Part shown: positions 31,567-43,300 of the stretch, piece after piece
Numbering within the stretch: position 1 is the first letter of the stretch
Layout of the letters: every line of letters begins with the position of its first letter
NCBI GenBank assembly: GCA_036250225.1
Contig: JAPZLL010000037.1
Coordinates: 1-64,000, forward strand
Length of the DNA stretch: 64,000 nt
Source: Cercophora sp. LCS_1
Lineage: Eukaryota > Ascomycota > Sordariomycetes > Sordariales > Lasiosphaeriaceae
Direction: 5' to 3'
Position numbers and translations under genes: made by a program
Notes under the pieces: generated by a model
The model's database searches: none
What the model saw: the letters and a program-made list of their open reading frames with translations, nothing else
What the model was told of the DNA's origin: nothing

Positions 31567-32147
31567 TTTCCAAGGAGTATGGACAGCACAGGAAGCCAGG
31601 GCAAAAGGGACGGAGGTCTAACCTTGATAACCGTGCCTCTTTTCCTTCCCAAATACGTAGGAAAAACGAGAGGGGTCGAGCATGGCGGCATGCGTTGGTG
31701 GCGTCCAACCAAAAAGGCTCTCGGTCACTTCTGAGGAAATCGGTCAGTCGATTGTGTCTTTACAGGCCGCTCACAAGGAAGGTGCATCAAGCCCGCTCCA
31801 CATGCCAGCGACTTCGGCATGGTTTGCATTAGTGGCTGTGAAGAACGTCAGCTACGGTCTGGACCCCTTGCAACGTGGTTTTGCCGGACAACCACACCGC
31901 CTTCAGCAACGCTCGCCGTGGAGACCGACACGGCACACAGTTTTCTTTTCGAGGAAGTTTTTGTTTCAAAGGTCAATATAAGCTAGAAATTCGACGGGGT
32001 GTTTCAAATTGCTCTGGCCGTGGCTAGGAAAACTGCCATCATGATTGCCTGCAAGCTCATTTCGTATCATGGTGTGTGCAAGGCCACCGTTGCAAGCTCT
32101 CGGGTGCTCCAAGCTTTTCTCCAAATCCCGAGCAAACCGCCATCCAA
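31567..32147. other. Intergenic, promoter side of the caspase-like gene
   Basis: No gene recognised. Short, overlapping open frames only. Confidence 0.5.
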
Positions 32148-32420
32148 CTCACGTGATATCGACATGCTCATCTAACAACTCACACATCACCGTCATCTCC
32201 ACGTCTACAAGACTGAAATTATCGCGAAAGAGGGTGAACACTAAACTCAAACTCTGTCAGATTCATTGCGACAAAAAAAATCCGAGTCTCGGGCCCGGGC
32301 CGAGTCTTGACACCGCTCGGGCGGGCTGCCTCAGTAGAATCCACCTCACCTTGGGACGGAAATCTGATGGCGGGGCATATAGGTCAGATTCTGCTACCAC
32401 ATTAACAATTGGATAAGGAT

Positions 32421-32500
32421 GTTGTCGTCTAGCACTGTAACGACAGTGCTGGCTTGGTTTACCAAGCCTGGGGGTTCGATTCCCCCACGAACCAACTTTC
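32421..32500 (+). other. tRNA-like structured element (not a standard tRNA gene)
   Basis: The segment has a perfect T-arm (GGGGG-TTCGATT-CCCCC, 32470-32486) with a consensus internal box B, GGTTCGATTCC. Two further perfect hairpins precede it: AGCACTGT-AACG-ACAGTGCT (32431-32450) and GGCTTGG-TTTA-CCAAGCC (32451-32468). The outer ends GTTGTCGT and ACGA..CAAC can pair. The order imitates a cloverleaf. The first arm is twice the length of a D-arm, the middle loop cannot form a 7-base anticodon loop, and the 3' acceptor (ACGAACC) lacks a matching 5' strand. A decayed tRNA, a tRNA-derived repeat or an unrelated structured RNA are all possible. Confidence 0.4.
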
Positions 32501-32623
32501 TCGGGAGAGCCGACTGGTTTCCGTGGCAGGAGCATCGATCAGTCAGAGGGATATTTTTTCCGGTCGAACCGTTGAGCTAAGTGGCTTGAAAAACTCGTTC
32601 CTTCCTTTTTCCCCCCCCTTGTA

Positions 32624-32643
32624 GCCGCCCGCGCTAGGGCGGC
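32624..32643. other. GC-rich hairpin (7-bp stem)
   Basis: GCCGCCC-GCGCTA-GGGCGGC forms a perfect 7-bp stem just after a T5C8 run. It lies between the two direct repeats and may belong to the same element as the tRNA-like segment. Confidence 0.5.
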
Positions 32644-33161
32644 GAGGATTTATCTCTTCGTCTTATGATGGGCAGACTTGTGCCAGGAGAACCAAATCCC
32701 GAGCATTCCTCCGGCGGCAGCACAGGTCAGCGCAGCATTTCATTCTATCCCTTCCATCTATCTCACGTGATATCGACATGACCATTTGCCAACCAAGACG
32801 CCGCCATCCCCATTCAAAATTGTAATTACATCTTTTGATCTTGAAAATCATAAAACTGAAATTTTCTTGAAAGAGGGTGACCACCAAACTCGAATTCGCA
32901 AGATTCACGCAATCAAAACCAAAGTCAAAGTCAAAACACTGATTACGGTGCCATGTGTCTGTTCCTATGACGTACAACATCCAAACGACCCCAAACACGT
33001 CCGGCCCCATGTTGCCAACCAAGCCAACCCGCCGGCCATGCAATGCAATCATACCCAGCCATGCAGATGCTCGCTAGTTATCCGTACTACTACAAACGAA
33101 AGCACTTTTTGAACTCCGCTTCATACCTGTTTCCATCCATCTTTCCTTGCTCGCTTCAATC

Positions 33162-36100
33162 TCACACCCCGGGGTAGTACCCCATACCACCCATGCCAGG
33201 CTGCATCTGCAGTCCCTGCAATCCTGGCATCTGCAGTCCTCCGCCCATAGACAAACTCGGAGCTGGCGCCGGCGTTGGCAGAGGCGCAATGGCAACTCCC
33301 TGCGGAGGCGGCTGTGCCATGCCCGCAATTGTTGGCACCGGAGTAGGCGTCCCACTGGCGCTGGCATCGCCCACGTCGCTGTTGACAGTCGAATCGCCGT
33401 TTCCATTCTCCTTGATCTCCTTCTTCTTGGCTAGGGTGCTTCTTCGCTTCTCCACTGCGCCTTGCATCTCGCCTCGTGCCCATCGACCTGTTGTTGTTAG
33501 TCCACGTCATGCAAAAAAAGGGCGGGAAAACCTACGACGCATAGACCATGACATCTTCTCTGACTTGCTCATTTCCGCATACGGCTTCTCGTCCAGGTTT
33601 CCCGTGTTGATGGGCGCCGGCTTGGGTTCCTTGGCGCGAGCGCCCTTCCCCTTTCCGTTGGGGTTCGGGGCAATGTTGGCGGGTGTGGTGGCCCGCGAGG
33701 AGGATGCCCCACCAAAGTTGGTTAGCTTGATCTTGGTGATGGGCTTTTTGATTGACGGGGGGGCCGCCGGCGGTGGGGGCGGTCCGCCGGGCGCAAAGGC
33801 GGGCGCGGCACTGAAGGTGTGGAGGTATGGTGCTGGTGCGGGGGCCAGCGCAGGCGGAGGATTCGAGTAGAACAGGATGGGCGCCTTGAGGCCGCCGACC
33901 GGTGCCGGAGCCGGGACAACAGCCGGTGGGGGAACAGGAGGAGCAGGCTCGGGCTCTGCAGCCGGCGGTTCAGCTGGCTGGCTGGTGACCGCCTTGCGCC
34001 GGGGCGTCCGCTTCTTCGACTCACTGCCCTCGGGCTTCGGCAGGGCGGTGCTGCGAGTCCGCTTGGTTGCGCGCGGCTCGAGCTCTGGGTCGTTCTCCAG
34101 CGCAAAGTTGCGCTTCCGCTTGTCACGAAGCGAGTAGGCTGACTCGCCCGTTTCCTCCGTGTTCACAGTGGCAACTGACGAGGCGGTGGATGGCCGCGAC
34201 TCCTGCTGGCTGTCGGCCGACTGGGTGCTGTAAAACGACGAGCTTGCAATCTCCGGCTTGGCCTTCTGGCGCACTGGTGAGATGATCGTTGACTGTCGCT
34301 TGCGAGGAGCACGCTTGCGCGTTAGGGGCTTGTCCTCCACGTCGTCATCTGTCTGGTTGTCGTCGGGCTGCGTGCTGGGCTCGGGTTCTTCCTCGACCAC
34401 GTGACGCTTGGGCGGGCCACGCTTGCGAGCGGACGGCTTCTCGGTCTCTTCGTCCGTCTCGTGCTCTTCGACCTGTGTGCTTGGAGCTGGTTCCTCTTCT
34501 GCTGCGATTTGGCCTCGGCCGCGGAAGCCGCCGCGGCGTCTGCGAGGAGGCTCAGGCTCGAAGGATGCGTTGTCAAGCTCTGCTTCATCATCCACGAAGC
34601 GTCTGCGTCGTCCTCCTCTGCCAAGACCCTGCGCGACCATGCCGATTGGGGTTCCTGATCGACTCGGTAGGCTGCTCTGGTCGCCAAACGTGCGGGGCTT
34701 CCGCATCCGCTTGCCCTCCAGCACGTTCTCCTCGGCTAATTCAGCGCCCTTCTCTGTCTTTTTGCGCTCACGTAGACGGTTCTCGGCGTTCTCCCATCGC
34801 TGTTCCTCCGGGTTCTGTCGGCCAACCTGGGTCGGGTGCGGATTGTGCTTGAACCCATAAGCTTGCGCGAAAATTTTGTCTTCCTCACGCTGCCGCTCCA
34901 AAACAGGGTCGTCAATATAGGGCTTGGGAGCGCGAGCGCCGCGAACCTCAAAGACCGGTGGTCCCTTGACAGCATCCTCATAGTGGCGGCGCCAAGGCGC
35001 AGGCTCGTCGTTCTTCTGTCGATTCTCCCAGTTGACAATCGTCTTGTCGTTGGCCAGACGTCGCTTGGCGTTCTCTTCGTCGTCAAGGATTTTCCTGAGC
35101 TCGTGGTACTCCTTCTGGAGGGAGTCCATGTACTCAACACCGGCAGCCGTGCGGATGTAGGCTTCCGTGGTATCCATCTCTTGGAAGTTCTCCAAAGCGT
35201 CAACCAGTTCTTGGGGGTCTCGAATCTTGGGGAATAAATATTGGCGGGACGGCAGCCGGGTGACCTCGACTGGAAAGCTTGATGTTTTGCTCTGAGCTTT
35301 GGGCTCTGAGGCTTCCTGATCCTCGTCGCCGTCTGCGTCAGGATCGGCCGGGGGGTCTTCGTCCTCGATCGCGGCAGGTGAAGGTGCGGCCGTGGGCAGC
35401 TCCGAGTCGGCGACCTGAGATCCCTGCGGCGTGTCCTCGAATGACCCCATGGTGACCGTCGGGCGTTTCCAGACGGCCTTTCCGATAGCGCGAGCGAGAT
35501 TGCTAGGGTTCGTCGCTTTGAAGTCTAGTTGCTGCCGAGCGGCCTTGAACTTGCGAACGCACTCGTTGTTGAACTCTGCCATTGAGATGGGCGGTTCACC
35601 CTGCTCCTGCCGTCGCTTAGATTCTTGCCGGAAGAGGACGAAAAATTCTTTTTGCTTCAGCGGCCGGCTGCAATCCCACTTGGTCTCGATGGAAACAGGG
35701 TCGACGGGTGACGGGGTGTGGGCTGGGGTCGGCATGGGCGTTACTTCTGGGCGATCTCTCTCCTCCGGGTTGACCCGCTCAGTAAAGGGCCCAGGATGCA
35801 CCACGCTCTCCGCCTCATAAGGAGTGAGGTTCATTTCGCTGGCAAATGGCGTCGGTATTTGGTAGACCCTTTCAAGCTCCTTCATTCTGATGGGCTCTGT
35901 TGGTCGTGGACGCGTGCGGCGCGATGACGTCGATGCAACCGAGGCGCGTCGCGTCGGTTCAACGGTGTCGTGAACCGTTGGGAAAATTGGCAAAGGCTCG
36001 GAGGATTTCACGGGTTCCTCAGGCCCTGTGGACGCCTCTTGGGTTTGAATTGTGGGCTCCGCTTCAAGCTTAACAGCCACATTTTCGGGCTCGCCCGGCT

Positions 36101-37379
36101 CAAGCTTTGGTTCGACCTCGGGCTCAGCGTTAACTTCAACCTCACTCTTATCCGGTTGCGGTGGGACAACAGGTTGATTGTCGCTCTCTGGTTGCTCTGG
36201 AGACTCAAGCTTAGCCTCGTCCGCTGGTGTTGAGTCGCGCGCAGCCTGCTCAGCCTTGTTGACATTGGGCTCGTCGGGCAGCTTGGGCTGGATCGGCAGA
36301 GAGATGGCAGTTGGCGCGACATCGTTTTTTTCGTCTGTCTGGTCAGAAACCGGGACTCCCTCAATGACTTCTTCGGCTTCCGGGGCAAGCGACACGGCTT
36401 GTTCGACTTGAGGGATGGACTCTGGCTGTGGTGTTGCTGGCTCCGGCTCCGCTTGGGCAAGAGCGGCATCGCTTCCATCCGACGTAGAGGGTCGTGTTTC
36501 AGAGTCGGCAAACGACTCCGAGTCCACCGATTCTTCGTCTTCGAACTCGAGATCGTCATCCATAGAGACGCCGACCATAATGGTGTCCTTGACCTCATTG
36601 TCTGAGGCCTGGTCAACGTGATAAGTGCTGGCCCCGGCGGTTGATTTCTTGGGCTGCGTGCGGCGCCGCGATGGGCCGCCGCGCGTCGGAGCTGGAGACT
36701 TCTCTGGACGTCTGCGCTTCTGTGTGCCAGTTGCTGAATTGAAATCCTCGTCTTCCTCCGTGATGCCGTCCTGTATTTGCTTCTTCTTGCGACTCCGCGC
36801 GCTGGGCGTCACCGCAGACTTGGTGACCTCGGAACGCGCGGCAAACGGAAGATGCTGATCGTCGATTTGCTCTTGAGTGTAATCAATGCGCGCGCGTTTC
36901 CGCAGTGAGTGGCCGCCCTTGGAATGGCCCTCGTCGTCGGCGGCATTCTCGGCATTCACCTCAAAGGTTCTTGCCCTCTTGCGGGCTGACTGACCGCCGG
37001 GCATGGCTGCGGACGGAGAATCAAAAGAAGCTAACGGAGTGAACGTTGCGCTTCTTTGCGGACGGTCAGCACGCGGCGTGTTGCGAGATGCAAGATCCGA
37101 GGAGGGTGATGCTGTTTGCTGCGTTGGATGTCCGGACTGAGCAGACTTTGATTTGCCTCCACGCGTCCAAGTGCTGCCGACCCCGCGTGGTTGCGAAACA
37201 GAAGAGGCAGACGTGGAAGGCGCGGAAAGAATTGGCGAGGGGGATTTCAAGAATTGAAAAAGCGTTGTCTGATGGGTGGCCGCCGGAGATTGAGTTGCGG
37301 TTGTTGCAAAGTGAGAGTGAGACGGCAGTGAGGCACGCTTCTTTGTCGCGCGCCCGCGCCCTCGGCCTCCTCGCTCCAT
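33162..37379 (-). CDS. Large charged nuclear-type protein, uncharacterised
   Basis: Two exons encode 1389 residues: 37379-33536 and 33487-33162, joined across a 48-bp intron (GTAGGT...ACAACAG). Splicing gives MSWSMRRRWARGEMQGAVEKRR, a smooth basic helix that supports the junction. The protein is very rich in Lys/Arg, Glu, Pro and Ser, with many basic clusters of nuclear-localisation type (RKRAR, KRRRPEK, RGGRRRR). The only ordered-looking parts are a central block, KWDCSRPLKQKEFFVLFRQE to FKATNPSNLARAIGKAVWK, and a helical block from YLFPKIRDPQELVDALENF to NPEEQRWENAENRLRERK. The last 100 residues are Gly/Pro/Met-rich. A chromatin role is plausible from composition alone. The frame stays open to 37802; I chose 37379 (MERGGRGRGR), but 37430 is also possible. 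Confidence 0.75.
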
Positions 37380-38139
37380 CTGCTGTAATTCAATCAGCAC
37401 CCTGTCCGCGTTCCCATGGATGTCTTGCATGTGGTGACAAGGTGGTCGGCGAGAGACGGTGATGATGGTGGCGTGAGAGATGTGTTGTGCTGTGGAGCGG
37501 ATGTCTGAGGGTGCTGCTTGGTGAGGCGAAAAAACGGGAGGCGCACTAACCATCCAACGTGTCAGGGTCAGATCCGCACTTGACCGTTGGTCTGCAGTCC
37601 CCCGTCTGCATCCACACACAGTCACCGCCGTCAAAACAAGAAACAGGCGCAATAAAAGACGGCGACGATGCTGCTGTGGTTGCCTGCTGCCACAGGGTGA
37701 GTAAGCCGCGGCGCGTGGCGGATATCTCTGCGTGTAAAGACCAGGAGTCCGTAGATTTCTTCTCACGTCAATTTTGGAGGTCCCCGAATAAGCCAGGGCC
37801 AATCATCTCCGTTTTCCCGTGCCATCCGCTTGGCCCCACACTTGCAGCTGGCCTCAGCCGTCCAGCGTCTGATCCTGGATGCCGCTCATTCCAACGGCCC
37901 CCAGCCAATGCGACGTCTGCAATCCCGGCGAGCAGCTCGTGACGCAGCGCTCGCTTCACCGCGCGACGTGACAAACAAGGAGCCATTCAGGGGTTCGTGC
38001 ACTTTGCTGCCTCCGCGAGCTCTCCATTTCTTGTCTTCAGCCGCACTCTAATCTTTGAACTCTATTGCTGCTTGCTTAAATAGCGCAGACTCCGATCCGG
38101 CCCGCCTTCCTTGCATCGCTGACCCCTCCGATTGACAAC
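37380..38139. other. Divergent promoter region
   Basis: These 760 bases separate the leftward nuclear protein gene from the rightward Mtc1 gene. A long open frame on the minus strand extends the nuclear protein but looks like leader sequence. TTAAATAG at about 38076 precedes the Mtc1 start. Confidence 0.5.
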
Positions 38140-39701
38140 ATGGCCAGCAAGCGATCAAAGGCCCCCGCCGACGAGCTCGACGACCTCTTTGAGGGCATCA
38201 GCGACAACAAGGCCACCAAGAAGCCGGCCGCCAAACCCAAGGCTACCACAAAGGGCAAGCCCGATGCCGACGACGACATTCTCGCCGAGCTCGAGAACCA
38301 GCTGGGTGAAAAGGCGCCGTCCCGACCGCACACCCCGCGCATTCGGGAAACCGCGCCCAAGGCGTCACCAGCCGCGAAGCGATCCTCGACCAACACCCCT
38401 CCGCTCGATGCCGCCGGGCTCGCCCGCAAGTCGGTCGAGAGCACCCGCTCATACCGTGCCAGCTTCACCCCGAGCGCAACGAGCTCCGAGCCGCAGGAGG
38501 AGAAGAAGCCAGAGCCAGCCCCGGCCAGCGGCGGCGGCGGCTGGTGGGGAGGACTCTTGTCCACGGCAACGGCCGCCATGAAGCAAGCCGAGGCCGCTGT
38601 CAAGGAGATCCAACAAAATGAGGAAGCCAAGAAGTGGGCTGAACAAGTCCGTGGCAATGTTGGCGCAATCAATGTCAGCGCACTGCGTGGTCTCGGTGCG
38701 TTTCTTGCTGTTCCTATCTCTCTCCGCAAGCTAACCTATTACTTCCAGGTGACGAACTGCGCCATCGTGCCCTCCCAACCTTCACCAACATCCTACACAC
38801 GCTTGCTCCCCCGATCTCCTCGCACGAACGTCTCCTTATCCACATCACCCACGACCTTGTGGGCTACCCCTCGCTCGACCCGCTCGTGCACGGCGTCTTC
38901 AGTCGCGTCATGGCACAGGTTGAGGGCGGCGATCTCCTAGTTGTTCAGCGCGGCCAAGAAGCAACGGCCGCCCAGTCGGTTGCCGGCTGGCGCGATGGCC
39001 CGTGGTGGCGACAGAGCGACGCTGCGCGCGACATGGGTGTCATCAAGGGATTAGTTGAGGGTACCAAGCTCTGTAGGGCGAGCGCGGAGGGGTACGCAAA
39101 CGACTACTTCTCGGCACATGGCGGCATCGAGGCAGCCAGACACAGGGCGATCGAGCCCCTCAGTGAAAGCAACCCGGTGCGCAGCTCGGATCTGTTCCTC
39201 TCGGTGCAGGCCATCTCCGTGCGGGAAGACAAGGGGCTGTTTGCTGGCAGTACGCTCAGCGAAAAGGAGAAGGAGGCTAGCCCGGTTGCCGAAGAGGAGG
39301 GCGACGAGGAAGTTGTCTTTGCCGTGTTCATCCTGGATCCTGTTCACGAGATTCAGTACTCGGCCATCAGCCAAGCGTTGCCTGCCAAGTGGATCCGCTG
39401 GTTGGATGCTGCTGCTGCGCCCCTTACGCCTGCGAGTGGTGCGGAGGACCAGTACGAGACTGGCTTCGAGAGCGTTCCCGAGGAGATTCGGGAGATTGTT
39501 GAGAGCGGAGGTGTTGATCCTCGCGAGTGGGTTGCCGAGTGGGTCGAGGAAGTCTTGGGACTGTCCATCGGAATTGTGGCGCAACGATACGTTGCCAGAA
39601 GAATGGGGGTTGGTGAGGGTGGTCTTGGGAAGGGCAAGCAAAAGGTTGAGAGCGTGTTGCAGGATGGAGGAAGTGAGGCTGCTAGGGCTGGTCTCATCTG
39701 A
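38140..39701 (+). CDS. MTC1: Mtc1-family protein (maintenance of telomere capping 1)
   Basis: Two exons encode 502 residues: 38140-38695 and 38749-39701, with a 53-bp intron (GTGCGT...CCAG, branch CTAAC). The N-terminus has the family's acidic ELDDLFEGISD and ILAELENQL segments, followed by a Pro/Ser-rich linker and GGGGWWGGLLSTATAAMKQAEAAVKEIQ. The second exon holds the conserved domain, including ITHDLVGYPSLDPLVHGVF, then WWRQSDAARDMGV, the VFAVFILDPVHEIQYSAISQALP block and WVAEWVEEVLGLSIGIVAQRYV. Yeast Mtc1 is a cytosolic protein found with COPI vesicles whose loss worsens cdc13-1 telomere defects; its biochemical role is unsettled. Length and block order fit the fungal family. Confidence 0.85.
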
Positions 39702-40349
39702 TGGTAATATGTTCTCGACGAATTGATCTCAAGTATGGATGGCCCTCTGGTCTGGATGATGTCGGACGACGCTCTCGGTTCGGGCGTTTGGTGACTCGGT
39801 TTGGATTGTACTTCGGTCTCACTCTTCCTTACACGTTGGTCTCAGAAGTGTATTTGTCAACCTTATTTTCTACAAATCCCGGTCTCCTTAGGCTTATGGT
39901 GTTAGAAGATGTATTCCCTAGTCCTCCAGCTGCTATCTGCAAGCTCCCATTCTTACATCTCGACAACGAAAACAAAGCACAGCACACCGATTTCAGGAGG
40001 TGCCATTTGCGGTGATCTCAACCACGACAGCATAAATCCTCCCGGATACATTAGAAAACCAAACATGGGCCTTTCAGACCTCAGGTCCTTGGTTCTGAAT
40101 GCCCTTTTTTTGGTCAGAAGCTCGTGGCATCCAACAGCTCGAATGCGCATCGTCAGTCTTGGCGTGCAGGTGCAGGTGCAGCAGTGCCACCCTCTTCTGC
40201 CAGGCACCAAATCATAGTGTGGCGGTGCAGTCTGCACACCCCAGCTTGATCACTCCTGCCCCGCTAGAGCCTTCTCAACCTCTCGCCGTCAAACCGATTG
40301 CCTGCCAGCAGCGTGCCATGGAAGTGCAAAAGGCCCCGCGAAACTCAAC
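39702..40349. other. Intergenic, promoter of the NACHT gene
   Basis: No gene is recognised. The region contains only short frames. Confidence 0.5.
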
Positions 40350-43300
40350 ATGCCTGAGACGGCGCTCTCGACAGTGCTTCTGTCAAACACACTTTCCGCC
40401 GATCTCCGTTTAGCTCAAGCAGTGTCTGAATTCGCGCAGGCGCTGGATGACCCCGCGAAGAAGAGATTCAGGGACTTGCAGGTCGCTCTTTCCAAGACGA
40501 GCCCGTCGTCCGGCGACGTCATCAAGTTGACCGAGGAGCTCAATCGCGAGGGTCGGAAACAACATGCCTTATGGCAGCCGGCTGCCGGAACGAGGGTCGG
40601 GGGGTTCCTGAGGCGGATCCAGCAATTCGCCGCGTCAGGAGATGTCTTGATCGGCGGCTCGCAGAATCTTATTGCATCGGGGGTTTGGGCCAGCGTGAGG
40701 ACTATGCTTGAGGTTTGTTCCTTGCCAACCCTAACACGCGCATCAGACTCACATTGAGGACAGGCTAGCATTGGGTTTTACACCCTCTTTGACCAGATTT
40801 CGACCCTGCTGATGAAGTTAACAACATCATGGTACATCAGCCAGGAGTATGTTCAACTGTTCCCGGACTCAAAGGAGCTTCAGACCTTTCTTGCCGAATA
40901 TCTCATCAGAGTCGTCCGGCTTTGCCACAAAGCCCTAGTGTTTTCGAAAAAGTCGCCTGCTATGCTTTTCGCAGCCTCATTGCTTTCCTCCTTTGACGCG
41001 GAGTTCGCACCCATCCAACAGGAACTCGACCAATGGGGACTTTTGATCGAGAAGCGGGCAAATTCACTTCTAGCCAGATCAACGCTGGACGGCCAGATTG
41101 CGGGAGCAAAGCTCGGAAAGTCTATTTCAAGGCTCATCTCAAACAAGTCTAAACAACGGTCTCAGTTTGAAAAACAGCAACGTTTCCTTGATCGACTTTC
41201 ACCAGACCAGGAGACTTTCGAATCAATATGGCGTCGCGAGCGAAAGAAGGGCAACTCTGTGTGGGTTTTAGAGTCCACTGAGTATACAACATGGAAGTCC
41301 GACGCATCAGCCTCGACGATCGAGATCACGGGAAACCTAGGAAGCGGAAAGACGGTTGCCATGGCCAATATCGCTGCTGATATGGCCCTTGGACAGAAGA
41401 GCTGCGCCTTTTTCTTCTGTAGGTCAGACGACAAACGGACGCTCACGGCAAGGAGTATTTTGGGTAGTGTCGCGCTGCAGTTGATTCTGGCCAGCCAGCG
41501 AGATTGCAAGTGGGACGTTCTGAACCGCTTACCACCTGGTCCGCTTGTTCTGGACACAATCCTTGAGCTGGTACCGTCCTTGCTACCGTCAACCTTCAGA
41601 CACTGGATCCTTCTCGACGGACTAGAGGAGTGCCCAACTGAGGATCTCCAAGAGGCATTGGCCGCCTTGGAGAGCCTCACCAAATCACTGAGCTCGGCAA
41701 TCTCAATCTGCTTTTCAACGAGGTCAACATCAGATCAGGCAATAACAATTCGGGGCAGGCTGAAGCCGGATTGTCAGTTGTCGATGGGTCACAACGCAAG
41801 AAATGAGGAGATACGCAGGTTCATCCAATCCGAAGTGCGGAGACGCAACCAACTCCGGGACCCGCCGCTTGACCCAGCGACCGAGTTGCTCATCGTCGAG
41901 CAGCTGACTCTTGGAGCTCAAGGGATGTATCTTTGGGTCGCCCTCCAACTTGAAGCTGTCCTGCCGACCACGTACGGGATGATTACCACAAACGAAGACG
42001 TCTTGAGGATTCTCCATCCCAATCGACTACCTAAAAGTCTACCCGAGGCATTTGACCAGGCGTTGTCCCGGATCACAGACAAGAGATACGGCGAACGGAT
42101 GCTTCAGCTCATTGCGGTGGCGGCTGACCCTCTCACCGGTGACCAGATAAAGGTTGCCCTGACCGTTTCGCCCGGGCAGCCAACTTGGGATGCGACCAAG
42201 TTCCCCAATATACTTTCCCGTCGTCTCATCGCCTCTTGCGGCGGAAGCCTTCTCAGCATCGACGAAGAGGATGGCCGCGTTCGCTTCATTCACCACAGCG
42301 TTCTCTCCCACCTGGCCGCCCGAAAGCCAGTCGACAAGTGTGCATTCACTTGGCTACACGAGGCCGAAAACCTCATGGGGTCAATCTGTGTTACGTACTT
42401 GCATTATGGGGCATTTGATACCCGCGTTGCGGCCCGTCAGGAGGGCGCCAACATCAATGTCGGTCTCGTTGCGGAGAGGATAAAAGACGTTACCACGTCG
42501 AAGCACTCAACCCTCGCTCACATCATCCGCCATATCAAGAACGACAAGCACCAAGATCTGCGACCCGAGCAGTTCGACCTCTTTAAAATCTTGCAACAAT
42601 ACCAGGCTAGGGAGGACGACACATTCAAGTGCTTGCTGCCGTATGCGAGGGAGAACTGGTTTTACCATACGCGGCTCTTCAGGTTAGATGCAACGAAATA
42701 CCTAAGTTTCCACGACAATATGGACAAAGTAACAACGAAATATCCAGGGCTTCAGGAGGGATACGACTTGTGGTTGCAGCTAATCCGCGACGACTCGGAC
42801 GTTCAGGGAAGGCCTTGGGCTTGCACATCGCCGGAGGAGACATGGGAAACCATGCTGACATGTGCATTGAGACACGGCCACAACGCCTTATTTCAGTACA
42901 TCATGATGTCATGGTTTACCTCTTTCAAAGTGGGCTGGCATCGGGCCGGCGGGAGCGCTGGCAGGGTTATCCGCGAAAAGCTGGCGAATCTCATCATCTT
43001 GACGACGCATCGGGAAGCTTTCCACATCGAAGAGCAGTGGTTGGACAGGCTTGTCCCTCTCTGCCTTGCCCGTCCAGATCTGCCGCAACCGAAATATTTG
43101 ATGGTCGAGAGGCTCCTTGAACTCAAAGCCAGATTCGATCTCTGCGTCGAAGAAACGCCCTGGCAGAAGCAGACGTTGTGGCAACCCGGCGAGCTATATC
43201 TCATCCTTGAGAATATCTGCCGTGACGGAATGACCCTCACACACAAGCATCATGAGCAGCTGCTATACTTGTTAAAACAAGTCCTCAGAGCAATTCTTGC

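Larger units (their letters stand above)
32148..32920. repeat. Diverged direct repeats flanking a tRNA-like segment
   Basis: Two copies begin with the identical 19 bases at 32148 and 32762 (CTCACGTGATATCGACATG). A variable stretch follows, then a second homologous block at 32212-32270 and 32855-32910, roughly 80% alike by eye (ACTGAAATT...GAAAGAGGGTGA...AAACTC...AGATTCA). Orientation is direct and the spacing about 610 bases. The pair could be the ends of a small non-autonomous element or a local duplication. Confidence 0.6.

Noticed and set aside
32530..32610. Minus-strand segment with a box-A-like TTAGCTCAACGG
   Set aside because: No matching acceptor stem or clean box B follows, so it cannot be called a tRNA.
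37380..37802. N-terminal extension of the nuclear protein
   Set aside because: It is open but compositionally unlike the protein and lies in the divergent promoter; a start at 37430 remains possible.
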